From the NCBI GenBank assembly GCA_027704905.1, contig CM051016.1, positions 12,853,501-12,917,500 of the forward strand: DNA of 64,000 bases. The letters are read 5' to 3'. The position numbers were made by a program, and so were the translations under genes. Position 1 is the stretch's first letter, and the number at the start of each line of letters is the position of its first letter. Origin of the DNA: Muraenolepis orangiensis. Lineage: Eukaryota; Chordata; Actinopteri; Gadiformes; Muraenolepididae. This document shows, one piece after another, positions 11,465 through 21,309 of this stretch. Below the pieces are notes generated by a model that saw only the letters and a program-made list of their open reading frames with translations, did no database searches and was not told the origin of the DNA.

Positions 11465-12713
11465 CCGTATTGACCCGAATATAAGACGACCCCTCTTTTT
11501 CAAGACTCATTTTTGGAAACATATATATATATTTTTTTGAAGACCAAATATTTTTTTTATAAAGAAAATATTATTTTAATTTTTTAAATAAAGTTTTTTG
11601 GAAAATAATGATAACACACATCACACATTGTGTTCAAATTTGCCTAACTTGGCAAACAAAAACAAAACAGGCTAGATAGATTGCAATGAAACAGTAGTGC
11701 AATAAAACGGTAGTGCAATAAAACAGTAGAGCAATAAAAAAGAACATCAGTCTATTGGTCACATCACGTCTTCTCATTCAGCTCGTCTTCTACATCGCTG
11801 GGTTGTTCGCTCTCACTCCCGCTATCGCCACTCATGGTGTCCGCTTCCCCGTCTCCTCCCACATCACGTCATCCTCGCTGTCTCCTCCCACATCACGTCA
11901 TCCTCGCTGCCATCCATGGCATTTGATACGCAGCATTTCTTAACCCATTAATGATGCTTTCTGGGGAAACGTCAGCCCATGCTTGCAAGATCCATTCACA
12001 GAGCAAACGTACTGCAGGCTTTTGGATTTTTCCAGACGGTGTCAGTGCGTGATTAGCAGCCAGGAGCCACTCTGTGGATCTCTTGCGCAGATGAACCTTG
12101 AATGGTTTGTTAACGACCACATCCAACACCTGCAGCTGGCTTGTCATTCCGCCCGGTATGATCACTAGGTCACCATTCAACTCTTTCACTTGCTTTTTGA
12201 CTGCCGTTTTGAAGTGTCCACGGAAAGCATCCAGAATCAACATGTTCCTCTTCTTTCCGAGTCCCCAACGCCGTCTGCCCCACTCCACCACAAGCTCTGT
12301 CTCCATCCAGCCCTTTGCCTGGGCACGTACCATAATCCCCCACGTACGGGGAAGTTTTGTCCCATCTGCGAGGCGCGTTAACATGACCGTTACTCGTCTC
12401 TTCTCGTTTCCAGTAGATCAGTAGATCACTGATTTGTCGCCTTTCTTATGCACAGTGACGGATGTTGGCATGTCAAAATACACAGGCGTTTGATCAGCAT
12501 TGCCCATCTGATCAAGGGGGTATGAGTGCTTCTTCCTTAACTTGATCACATATCGCTGATAAGACAGTAGCTTCTCTCTGAAGTCTGAGGGCAGGCGTGA
12601 TTACATGTGAAATTACGGTACATCGAAAAGTCTAAACCCCGATTATAAGACAACCCCTCTTTTTCAGATTTTTTGCTAGGAAAAAAACCCGTCTTATATT
12701 CGGGTCAATACGG
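11465..12713 (-). mobile_element. pogo/Tigger-like DNA transposon, internally deleted
   Basis: Inverted termini ccgtattgacccgaatataagac and its complement bound 1,249 bp, flanked by TA on both sides. On the minus strand about 12600-11893 encodes the catalytic DDE part of a pogo-type transposase: a segment around DQMGNADQTPVYFD, then LILDAFRGHFK with the first marked Asp of the core, then GGMTSQLQVLDVVVNKPF. There is a frame break near 12400 and the DNA-binding N-terminus is missing, so the element is non-autonomous. It sits wholly inside hAT copy 2 and is therefore younger than that insertion. Confidence 0.8.
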
Positions 12714-12822
12714 TATATATATTTTTAATTAAAAAAAATATCTTTATATTTTGTTTGTGCATGTGGTTTAGGGGGGGCAGCGCCCCATCGCCCCCTATGG
12801 GCCAGCCGCCATTGGTTATATT

Positions 12823-13283
12823 ACAGTGTTACGTTGATTTGTTTGTCTTTCTCGGTCCATGCACTACGCATTTGAGTGGTTTTGTGTTGGAAAAACAATG
12901 CAACCAATCAGATATTTTCTAGGTTGCTGGGAAGAATAACCTTCAACCAAAGTATTCCCGATGACTTTGGGCCTTAGACTGAATGAGAGCGTACGTTTGG
13001 ATTGACAATTTGATCAACCAATCATATAGTGATTTGTAGCCAATGGGCGTATTCTTTCAGATTTCCCCACAGCTCAATAGGGAGCTAGAAGGTATACTGG
13101 CTGGAGCAAGAGTGGATCTAGCGTAGTGCTACGTTGTTTCTACGTAGGATTTTACGTCAAAATGGCGAAGGCGAAGATGATTACTGTTACTTCACTACAT
13201 GGACACTGCTTTACCAACTATGGTACACTTGGAAATTGGCTGCGACAATCTTATCTGCCTAAATGAGATAAGGTGGTCTACAG
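12823..13283 (+). promoter_or_regulatory. CCAAT-rich block with a 34-codon ORF (unit B)
   Basis: Three CCAAT motifs (caaccaatcag, caaccaatcatatag, agccaatggg) are followed about 130 bp later by aaaATGGcg, a good initiation context. The open frame at 13162-13266 is 34 codons long (starting MAKAKMITVTSLHG). The block is repeated almost exactly in unit C (18950-19407). It reads away from the BTB gene. It could be a promoter and first exon of an unknown transcript or part of an old element. Confidence 0.3.
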
Positions 13284-13668
13284 CAAGGGTTCCCTCAAAG
13301 TGGTGGTCGCGGGACCCCGAGGGGGGGGGTCGCGAGATGATTTCAAAATCCTCTTGATGTGACCCATGAGGTTTATTATATATTTTTTATTATTATTATT
13401 TTTTATCATTGTATTATTATTATTGTTAATAATAACGTGAGTGACAAATAAAGGAATTCTGATTCCCACAGATTCACGACAGTATCATCATTGAAAAAAA
13501 GCCACACACAATGTTCGTGATCACGATTTCCCCCCCCCCCCGTTGGACTTCACGATGTTCGCGATCGCAACATACCCCCCGACCCCATCGGACGGTAATA
13601 GTGGGGGGGTTGCCAGTCTCCAGTCTGTTATTTTGGGGGTCGCGGGCTGAAAAGTTGGGGAACCCCTG
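13284..13668 (+). mobile_element. Short non-autonomous hAT element (unit B copy)
   Basis: The 385-bp element starts caagggttccc and ends gggaacccctg, with the exact 8-bp target duplication gtctacag at 13276-13283 and 13669-13676. It has no coding capacity and contains G- and C-runs. The same insertion with the same target duplication is present in unit C, so it predates the B/C duplication. Confidence 0.8.
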
Positions 13669-13755
13669 GTCTACAGAAGGTCCAGTTGTGATACACACTT
13701 CGCCACTGATATATATATCATATACACACACACACAATACCGGTATATTTTTTAT

Positions 13756-14900
13756 CAAAATCCGTTTGATACTCACGGGTGACCCGATTCAACCGATGTC
13801 CGGTGGAGTCGAGGCGACCCCACTGCTTCCATCCTGCTGGCTCGTCTCCCTCTTCTTTCCTCCAGGGTTCCCCTCAACCACTTCCTGCTGAGCCCCAAAG
13901 ACCGACACCCGTTCAGACCGAAGGGTCGACTTAGATGACGTGGGCGTTTAACTGGGTGACCAATAATATGTTTAAGGGAGGCTCAGCTCCCAATGATAAT
14001 ATAGCGATCCAGCCGTCCTTGGAGGGTCCAGCTTATTATCATTCATCAAACTTAAGCCTCCATAAAGGTGCCTACCGCCCCCTACTGTATCGGAGTCTGG
14101 ACTTAACCAAAAATGCCTACGACAGAACCTGTTTAAATAAAGCCATTTGAACCTGTAACTGTTTGTCTCGTCTCTAATACGTTCACACAATGTAACATTG
14201 AAGGGCTAAAAATGATTTCCAAAATAATAAATCATTGTAAGTGTGCTTAAGCACCGCTAAAACGGGTCTTAAATCGCGACTGCTGGTTGATCCAAGAGCC
14301 AAAAAGCCTGTCTCTGCTCAATGAAGTCATTTATACAGTAGCTTAAAGTTGAAAAAAAACAACTTAAATATAACTTCAGGTCTTTTATTCCACATCTTAA
14401 CAAATCTCGGTCATCCTATTAGTGACACAAAATAACAATTCAATATAAAAAGGTTAAAGAACACACAGCCAGCCCTTTTTTAAAGTTTACTTAAATTCAG
14501 GTTCCTCATTATTATATCCCTCAAAGCAATATATTATATGACAAAAAATGTATTCCTAACATGTAAATGACAAAACAGTGGGCAGGTTATACATCTATAG
14601 AATACCGAGTAAAAGCAGAGACTTCAGAATCAAAATAAAATGATGCATAAAAATATGAATACAAATGTTAACACATTTTTAAATAGCAGGTGTAGAAAAA
14701 GCCACGTTAGGGAGCGTTATGGTAAAAGCATGGATGACACTGGAAGACATCGTCAACTGGAGAATCCTGTTGGGTTCAAGGACTGCCAGCGCCACAGATC
14801 CTCACCTAAGGTCAAATAAATACAAATAAGATCAGGACAAACAAGTCAATATTCTACACCACTATAAACAAATGCATGAAAAATTAAAAATAAATACATA
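13756..14900 (-). repeat. Flanking repeat R, upstream copy of unit B
   Basis: This segment matches in reverse complement the R copies upstream of D, E and F. It contains the half hairpin at 13756, the gtgacccgattcaaccgatg signature, the CTCF-like motif at 14073-14087, and farther out the ctctgctcaatgaagtc and cctgttgggttcaaggactg blocks. A short open frame at 13935-14150 recurs in D-F only because the DNA is duplicated. Confidence 0.65.
14073..14087 (-). promoter_or_regulatory. CTCF-like motif, unit B
   Basis: On the minus strand the sequence is cagtagggggcggta, which matches the core CTCF consensus at all but the first of 14 positions when aligned as aCAGTAGGGGGCGG. The same motif occurs in D, E and F. 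Confidence 0.35.
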
Positions 14901-15060
14901 ATATGTGTGGCCGTATGACATTTGAAATATAAGTCATTTAAATGATAAATGTATTTCTTTGGGCACAATATGCATGCAGGTTGCAGGTGGGCTGCAGTGC
15001 GTGTGCTAGCAGCACGGTCACATCTGTTGACTATATCCCATCACCATCAATGTCTCCAAC
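14901..15060 (-). repeat. Inverted copy of the segment that follows the gale exon in the right units
   Basis: The sequence catgcaggttgcaggtgggc to tatagtcaacag-type sequence is the reverse complement of 26105-26230, 42600-42657 and 51115-51240. Here the gale exon expected next to it is missing. Confidence 0.6.
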
Positions 15061-15138
15061 TGCCTTGCACTGTAATCGGAACTCCACCTATAGTTTACAT
15101 ATTTATTGTTTACATACCGGTATGATAGCCATTTTTAC

Positions 15139-15171
<33 letters not shown>

Positions 15172-15278
15172 TCTTTCTACAGCTATTGATATAACTGCAT
15201 ACCCCTGCTCACTACCTGTTGATACTTGTGGGTGTGAGACAGACAGACAGACAGATCTCACACACACACACACATATA
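15061..15278. other. Low-complexity spacer
   Basis: Contains a (TA)n tract near 15145 and (CAGA)n/(CA)n tracts near 15237-15275. No gene is seen. Confidence 0.5.
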
Positions 15279-15385
15279 CAGTGGGGAGAACAAGTATTTG
15301 ATACACTGCCGATTTTGCAGGTTTTCCCACTTACAAAGCATGTAGCAGTCTGTAATTTTTATCATAGGTACACTTCAAGGTTCAA
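15279..15385 (+). mobile_element. Truncated Tc1-like transposon end
   Basis: Preceded by TA, the sequence cagtggggagaacaagtatt and following matches, from memory, the terminal inverted repeat of a common fish Tc1-like element, including ttttcccacttacaaagcatg. Only about 100 bp of one end is present. Confidence 0.65.
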
Positions 15386-15439
15386 TCAAGTTGAAATATC
15401 ATCTAAACATATTGACTTTTTCAAAATACCAAACTAGAA

Positions 15440-16035
15440 TGTGCCACCTTGGGTTGTACCAATTTGTGAAAATTCAGGCCTGGGCCCATGTTCTACTGTA
15501 AGGCCCATAATCACCCCTCGTGGTGGGATAATATGGGAACATTATACATTTCCTGAATCATTACAGTCCTGTGAGTATATCAGTTTTTGTTATTCGTGTC
15601 ATTGATGTTCCTACATGTCACATTGCTCCAATAAAACTATAGTTTAGGCGAAAATTGCGGGAAAATTAATGTTGTTGACACTTTAAAGAGCCTCTCTGAC
15701 CTCTGCCGTTGACCTCTATTTATCAGACCGACTCACAACTGAGCTTAAATGAAAGCTACGAATCTACCCTTTAAAATGATGCTACACAAGCCCTGGAAGG
15801 CATGAGTAAAGGTCCGGAAAATGAGCCTAAATTAGGACATGAATCAGTGTCTAGAATGCAATTTATTGTAGGGGTGGTTCACTTCATGGGCTAATAACTA
15901 ATACAAAGCTACCACTTAAAAATGGTTATCATACCAAAATATCATCTATAGACCTTTTCAAAAATATGTATACGAATTTGCCACCTTGAGTGGTACCGAT
16001 ATGTGAAATTTTGGGCTTTGGCCAATGGACTAAAT
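15440..16035 (+). repeat. Repeat S, left copy
   Basis: It matches 41690-42240 and 50205-50790 in the same orientation (gggcccatgttctactgtaag, gggataatatgggaacatta, tatagtttaggcgaaaat). The flanking unit sequence is inverted relative to those copies, so S is either locally inverted or a mobile sequence. Confidence 0.6.
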
Positions 16036-16100
16036 ACAGTTGAGTCAGAACAACACAATAGAAGGTAAAGACCAGAGGCTAGGGGGGGGTCTTATAGTAC

Positions 16101-16186
16101 CTTGCACCCACAGTAGTCCTGCAGCTTCTCCAAAGCAGCTATGTGTCCCTTCACCAGATCAACCACGTGGATGTAATCTCTCACGC
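16101..16186 (-). pseudogene. gale: Orphan gale exon (VRDYIHVVD exon)
   Basis: On the minus strand this 86-bp stretch has an acceptor-like CTAG before it and a donor GTAC after it. After two bases that finish a Gly codon it reads 28 codons starting VRDYIHVVDLVKGHIAALEK and ending CGCK. This is the well-known segment of UDP-glucose/galactose 4-epimerase (GALE, Leloir pathway, cytosolic, NAD-dependent), with the conserved RDYIHVVDLA-type motif near the substrate-binding site. No upstream gale exons are found in the window. It lies 43 bp beyond the stop of copy C, so the duplication has joined a gale fragment to the BTB gene. It cannot make an enzyme alone. Confidence 0.85.
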
Positions 16187-16228
16187 CTAGCCGAACAGAA
16201 GCTGTTATTCAGTGGTCAATCAAGCACA

Positions 16229-18350
16229 TCATTCAAGGCAGGCCACCTCGTGGGAAAATGGGACACCCAGAGGGGGGGAGCTCTGGGTGTCCACCCCCAG
16301 CAGCCGGACCGTCTTCTGGTCTATGTCCTCCTGGGGGTCCTCAATGGGCAGGTTTTCACAGACCTCCCCCGGGAAGCACTTTGCGCACAAGTCTCTCGTG
16401 GCCGGAGACTTGCACTTCCTGCACACACGCTTTCCCGCCAGGTGGGCCTGTAGCAGCGGGAAAACAATTAGAGCCAGGAAGATGATCAGAACAAGTCTTC
16501 AGCTAGGACACATGTTTCATATAACTGAAAAAATAAAAAGTTTAATAAAGGGGAAATAGGACTTCCTTATGGAAAAGTCGCGTCTGCACACTGTATATTG
16601 ACCCCAAGAGGTTTACTTTGAACATCAACAATAAAATGGGATCAATGTTGCTATCACTGACGAAGATCCAATGTGCACATGTATTAATTACAAACAATTA
16701 AGTTTCAATCCCAGATGATGAACGCCTCACGTACATGATTAACGTGTCTTTCCAGGTGGTCCAGGCGAGTGTAGCTTTTGCCGCAGGCCTGGCAGGGGTA
16801 CTGCGGCATGTCCAAGAGGCGGAGCAGGTGCCTCTGCGCTGTGTGTGGGCATAAAGGACACTTTAAGCGCATGGTGGGGCTGAACCCTGTGGCTAGGGAG
16901 ACAGCGAGAGGGAATTATTTTGTATTTTATATTAGTTGGATGATAGGTGTAGTTTTTCTTCAGCACTGGGTGTTATTCACACCCACCCACGTGACCTCAG
17001 TCAACAGAGGAACATAAGTCTCTTCCTTTCCTAACGCAGGCAGGTTGATAACCATGGAAAGCCAGAAGGGAAAAGGAGGATGATTGTTTAGAATTGTCAC
17101 TTGGTGCCTAAATTTGTGTTTTCCCTTACACAAATAAAGACATTTCCACACAGAAAAGGCCGAAATTGGTGCATAAAAATGAACTCAGTATTGAACCAGC
17201 CTTTCAGTTGGTCTGATTTTCAAAAATTATATAAAGTAATATTTTAAATTAGAATTAAGTATTATGTCCACCCTGCACCTGCATTTGTCCTCTTCTTTGT
17301 TAAAAATACATTTGACCGTGGAAAACGAGGAACTTGTATGTAACCCCATCTCATCACTTGGCCTTGTGAAGCCCTTTAAGACTGTTGAAACTGCCATGTG
17401 TACAAAAGAGAATGTCCGCCCTATGTTTTATGTCTGGTCTCACACTTCTGAAACGGACTGATGGTGGACAGCTCCTCTGCCTTTACCGCCTCCTGCGATG
17501 GGGCCTCCTGGAAATTGGTGTTGGTGGAGCGTGTGCAGTAGTAAGGTGCCATCCTCTTGGCCCCCCTCTTGTTGCACCTCTGCTTTGGGCTGGATGTGGT
17601 GAGAGGGTCCAGAGGATCCTCCACCCCTGAGTTGGCCTCCTCAAACCCAGCGTGAGGGGTGATGCCACCGCCGACCATGTCGTGGTCGGCCGGCGCCGGG
17701 GTTGCCCGGTCCGGGTCTTTCGGCATGAACACCTGCTGGGCCAGGTGAGCCGGCGGGGGGCTCCCTGAGCCCACGGGGGTCTGATCGTCCGGGTGATGAA
17801 GACTGAGATGATGAGGATGACTGACTTCCTGGGCCGAGAGATTCTCATCCCCGTCGCCGGAGGAGAACGGGCCCTGCACCTCTGCCAAGTCCAGGCCTTG
17901 CTCACCCCCACCTCCACCCTCCACCTCCACCTCCCCCTCCTTGACGGTGATCTCCAGCAAGGACTTGATGAAGGTCTTGCAGTAGCCGATGACGCCGTTC
18001 ATCTGCAGGTAGCTGGCGGCCGACATCACCTCGATCGCGTTGTGGCGAGACAGGCTCAGCTGGCCCGAGTAGATGAAGTCCAGGATGAGGGCGAAGGTAT
18101 CCGGGCTGAAGGCGTCGAAGGTGGCGTCCGACAGCCCCGGGTGGCGGTCCCGGTCCGGGCTCCGGGGGGACAGCAGCATGCGGAAGTAGCCACTGCTGGC
18201 GAACAGGACGTTGCGGTGGGCGCGGAACAGCCGTCCATCCACCAGCACGCTGCAGTCGCAGAACAGCTCCTGGCAACGCTGCTGGTCCAGCTGCTTCAGG
18301 AGGTGGCTCTGGTGGGCCACCGTGATGTCGGCCGTGTTGAACCACTGGGC
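16229..18350 (-). CDS. zbtb8a-like BTB zinc-finger gene, copy C, altered
   Basis: Minus-strand exons are 18350-17444 (BTB and linker), 16886-16735 (fingers) and 16447-16229 (end), all with usable splice sites and an open frame. The BTB domain is complete (HQSHLL to about CKTFIKSLLE) and the linker keeps the basic KQRCNKRGAKR segment. The finger exon is 18 bp shorter than in D-G: after CPLCPHTA the spacing to His collapses, so finger 1 cannot bind zinc in the usual way. Finger 2 (CQACGKSYTRLDHLERH) continues into exon 3, which begins AHLAGKRVCRKCK. Exon 3 has lost about 20 residues (the WRYRMC region). Its last residues, FSHEVACLE, do not match the other copies and appear to come from the gale side of a junction. 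It may encode a BTB protein with a single degenerate finger, or be a decaying copy. Confidence 0.65.
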
Positions 18351-18640
18351 CTGCCTGCATTGTTCACATTGTGGACAGACTTGTGTTACACAGATTCAAA
18401 CATTACAGACCGATATTTATTATATATTGATATATATTGCCGAGTCGCTTAAAATAAAAACTGTTGCGTGAGTAAAAGGCAGAGGCGTGACTGCACATTC
18501 AAAACATCTAAAAGACAAGACACACACACCCTTACTTAGTCTTCTTTCTGTTTTTTACCCCTTGACACTAAGCAAGCCATCGTTCAGCTCAATAAAATGT
18601 GTCCAAACGACACCCGTATATGTCTATGATGACCCCCATT
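18351..18640 (-). promoter_or_regulatory. Upstream region of copy C
   Basis: This segment matches the upstream region of copy B nearly base for base and ends at the long (CA)n tract. Confidence 0.35.
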
Positions 18641-18646
18641 AAATAA

Positions 18647-18827
<181 letters not shown>

Positions 18828-18949
18828 GCGTCAGGGCCTTCAAGGTATTCAGAGAAGACCCTGGAACTCAGATGAAACCAAATTAATCGAATTAATTGTA
18901 TTAATAAAATAAATGAGAATGGTATCTGTGTTGTTATCTGTTATATTAC

Positions 18950-19407
18950 AACGTTACGTTGATTTGTTTGTCTTTCTCGGTCCATGCACTACGCATTTGA
19001 GTGGTTTTGTGTTGGAAAAACAATGCAACCAATCAGATATTTTTCTAGGTTGCTGGGAAGAATATCCTTCAACTAAAGTATTCCATGACTTTGGGCCTTA
19101 GACTGAATGAGAGCGTACGTTTGGATTGACAATTTGATCAACCAATCATATAGTGATTTGTAGCCAATGATTGTATTCTTTCAGATTTCCCCACAGCTCA
19201 ATAGGGAGCTAGAAGGTATACTGGCTGGAGCGAGAGGGGATCTAGCGTAGTGCTACGTTGTTTCTACGTAGGATTTTACGTCAAAATGGCGAAGGCGAAG
19301 ATGATTACTGTTACTTCACTACATGGACACTGCTTTACCAACTATGGTACACTTGGAAATTGGCTGCGACAATCTTATCTGCCTAAATGAGATAAGGTGG
19401 TCTACAG
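18950..19407 (+). promoter_or_regulatory. CCAAT-rich block with a 34-codon ORF (unit C)
   Basis: Duplicate of 12823-13283. The small open frame is at 19286-19390 and has the same length and start as in unit B. The third CCAAT motif reads agccaatgattg here. Confidence 0.3.
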
Positions 19408-19627
19408 CAAGGGTTCCCAAAGTGGGGGTCGCGGGACCCCGAGGGTCCCGCGAAGGATTTCAGAATCCTTTTGATGTGACCCATGAGGTTTATTTATTTT
19501 TTATTATTATTTATTTTTTATTTATTTTTTTATCATTTGTATTATTATTGTTAATAATAACGTGAGTGACAAATAAAGGAATTCTGATTCCCACAGATTC
19601 ACGACAGTATCATCATTGAAAAAAGCC

Positions 19628-19884
19628 TGTAGAGTATTAGGTCATTTACGTCCTTATACCTACTGTGAGCGTATATTGTTCTGTTATATGTATTACGGTA
19701 GGATTCTAATTGGAAATGACGTCACCACGTCAAGGTGTACATCCTGGCGCTGCCGCGCAGTCGCAGTCTGTCTGTGATCACCTCATGGCATGTTCGTGTA
19801 AGCCAACGCTTACACAATGAATGTGTCCGGCCTACTTCGTATCCTACGCAAGGAACAGCTGAGTATCCACTCTACTGCTCTACA
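19628..19884 (+). repeat. copia 5' LTR
   Basis: 257 bp, begins TG and ends CA. It matches the 3' LTR with a few substitutions (tcatttacg versus taatttacg, gacgtcaccacg versus tacgtcaccatg). Confidence 0.85.
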
Positions 19885-20013
19885 GGTTATGGGCCCGGCA
19901 AAGGACACGAAGAGGATATACCGTCGGAAGACTTTGGCGTGAGGCAAATAGCATGCGGAAGCTAAAAGGCTAACTAGCAAGTCAAGCGTTAGCAACATGG
20001 CAAGCCGAACGTT

Positions 20014-20806
20014 ATGTCGAATCAGCTCATATTCGACGGGAATGAAGAAAAATATGGACATTGGGAGACCAGGTTTTTGGGCCACTTACACACGTTGAAG
20101 TTAAAAGAGACAATTCTGCGGGGACCACCCGGTAATAGCCCAGGTGAGTTGGCAGCCGACGCGAAGAAAGAAAGGCGGACTGTTATGCAGAGCTGATACG
20201 GCTAATAGATGACAAGAGTTTGTCACTGATCATGCATGAGGCGTCAGACAACGGAAGAGAAGCCCTGACAATTCTGAGAGAACATTATGCCGGCAAGGCA
20301 TAATCCCCGCATCATAAGCTTATATGCATCACTGACCAAGCTTCGTATGATGATGTGATGAAAGCGTAACAGACTACATGATAAGAGCGGAGACCACCAT
20401 GACAGCCCTGAGAGATGCAGGTGAAGTTATGAGCGACGGATTGACCATAGCGATGATCCTGAACGGGCTAGCGGACTGGTTTAAGCCGCTAGCCGTACAT
20501 GTAACCCAGAATGAGGATCAAGTCACGCTCACAGACGAGAAGAGAAGACTGCGAAATTATGAACAAACAGAAAAGATGAACGCAGCAGAGTCAACAGACA
20601 ACGTAAGGAAAACATATGTGAGACAAGGTCGGGGACCCACCAAGGCCTATGCAAACGACCGAAGGAGTGAAGACGCCAGCTTGATGCGTTACAAGTGCGG
20701 CACAAAAAGGTCACAGGGCAAAAGACTGTCGACGAAAGACGTGGTGCCGCAACTGCAAAAGCAACACACATCAAGACTCAACATGCCGGCGAAAAGAGCA
20801 ACATGA
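20014..20806 (+). pseudogene. copia gag remnant
   Basis: Two open pieces with a break between them. The first (20014-20196) has the F-D-G-x-N-x-x-x-Y-x-x-W pattern typical of copia gag. The second (20378-20806) continues the gag helical region and ends with a degenerate zinc-knuckle-like region (YKCGTK). Intervening stops and frame changes make it non-functional. Confidence 0.65.
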
Positions 20807-20884
20807 TCGTCATGATGGGGTGAGAAGAGCGCTGCAGATTTTCTCTTCAAAGCAAGAAACATAGACAGCAGGAACCAACCAGTC

Positions 20885-21160
20885 CAGACGAGAGGCCTCA
20901 TGGTGGACGCTGGCGCGACATCTCATATCATCAATGACATCAGGAAATTCAAGAGCTTCGACAACACGTTCCAGGCCGGAACGCATTCAGTGGAGCTGGC
21001 AGACGGGACCAAATGCAGCGGAGTCGCACAGCAAAGGGGAGATGCTGTGGTGAGCCTCTTCGATGACACTGGACACAAATGTAAAATACGATCAGATAAC
21101 GGAACAGAATTGACAAGCAGGGGCTTCCAAGCTGTTAACCAAGAACAGGATTAGGCATGA
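20885..21160 (+). pseudogene. copia protease and integrase remnant
   Basis: The start carries the aspartic protease motif VDAGATSHI. Within about 55 codons the reading jumps to a piece with RSDNGTE, which belongs to the integrase core, so most of the protease end and the integrase zinc-binding domain are deleted. Confidence 0.65.
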
Positions 21161-21309
21161 AACGTCAGCGCCTTATCCTCCTCACCAAAAACGGCACTGC
21201 ACAGGAACTGGAACTGGAACAGGTGCTATAACAGACGCACAAAACAAACCCCATACCAAACGTTGACAGGCAGAAAGCCAAACGTGTCTAAAATGCAGAA
21301 GTTTGGGTT

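Larger units (their letters stand above)
9849..12814 (-). mobile_element. hAT element (copy 2), with nested insertions
   Basis: Termini are cagtggcggctgg and ccagccgccattg. The exact 8-bp target duplication gttatatt is at 9841-9848 and 12815-12822. Sister unit C has the empty site (single gttatatt) near 18950. The ends match the hAT copies at 915-1957 and 51580-52550. Minus-strand 11101-10890 holds a short piece of the same transposase N-terminus (RLNPVPNSVKSLIQEPF). It is enlarged by a block of about 0.8 kb rich in caagttga-like motifs (about 10090-10840) and by a pogo-like element (11465-12713). It lies upstream of pseudogene B. Confidence 0.85.

Noticed and set aside
11893..12384. A host TIGD/JRK-type gene
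   Set aside because: The frame sits between terminal inverted repeats flanked by TA, lacks the DNA-binding N-terminus and is within another transposon.
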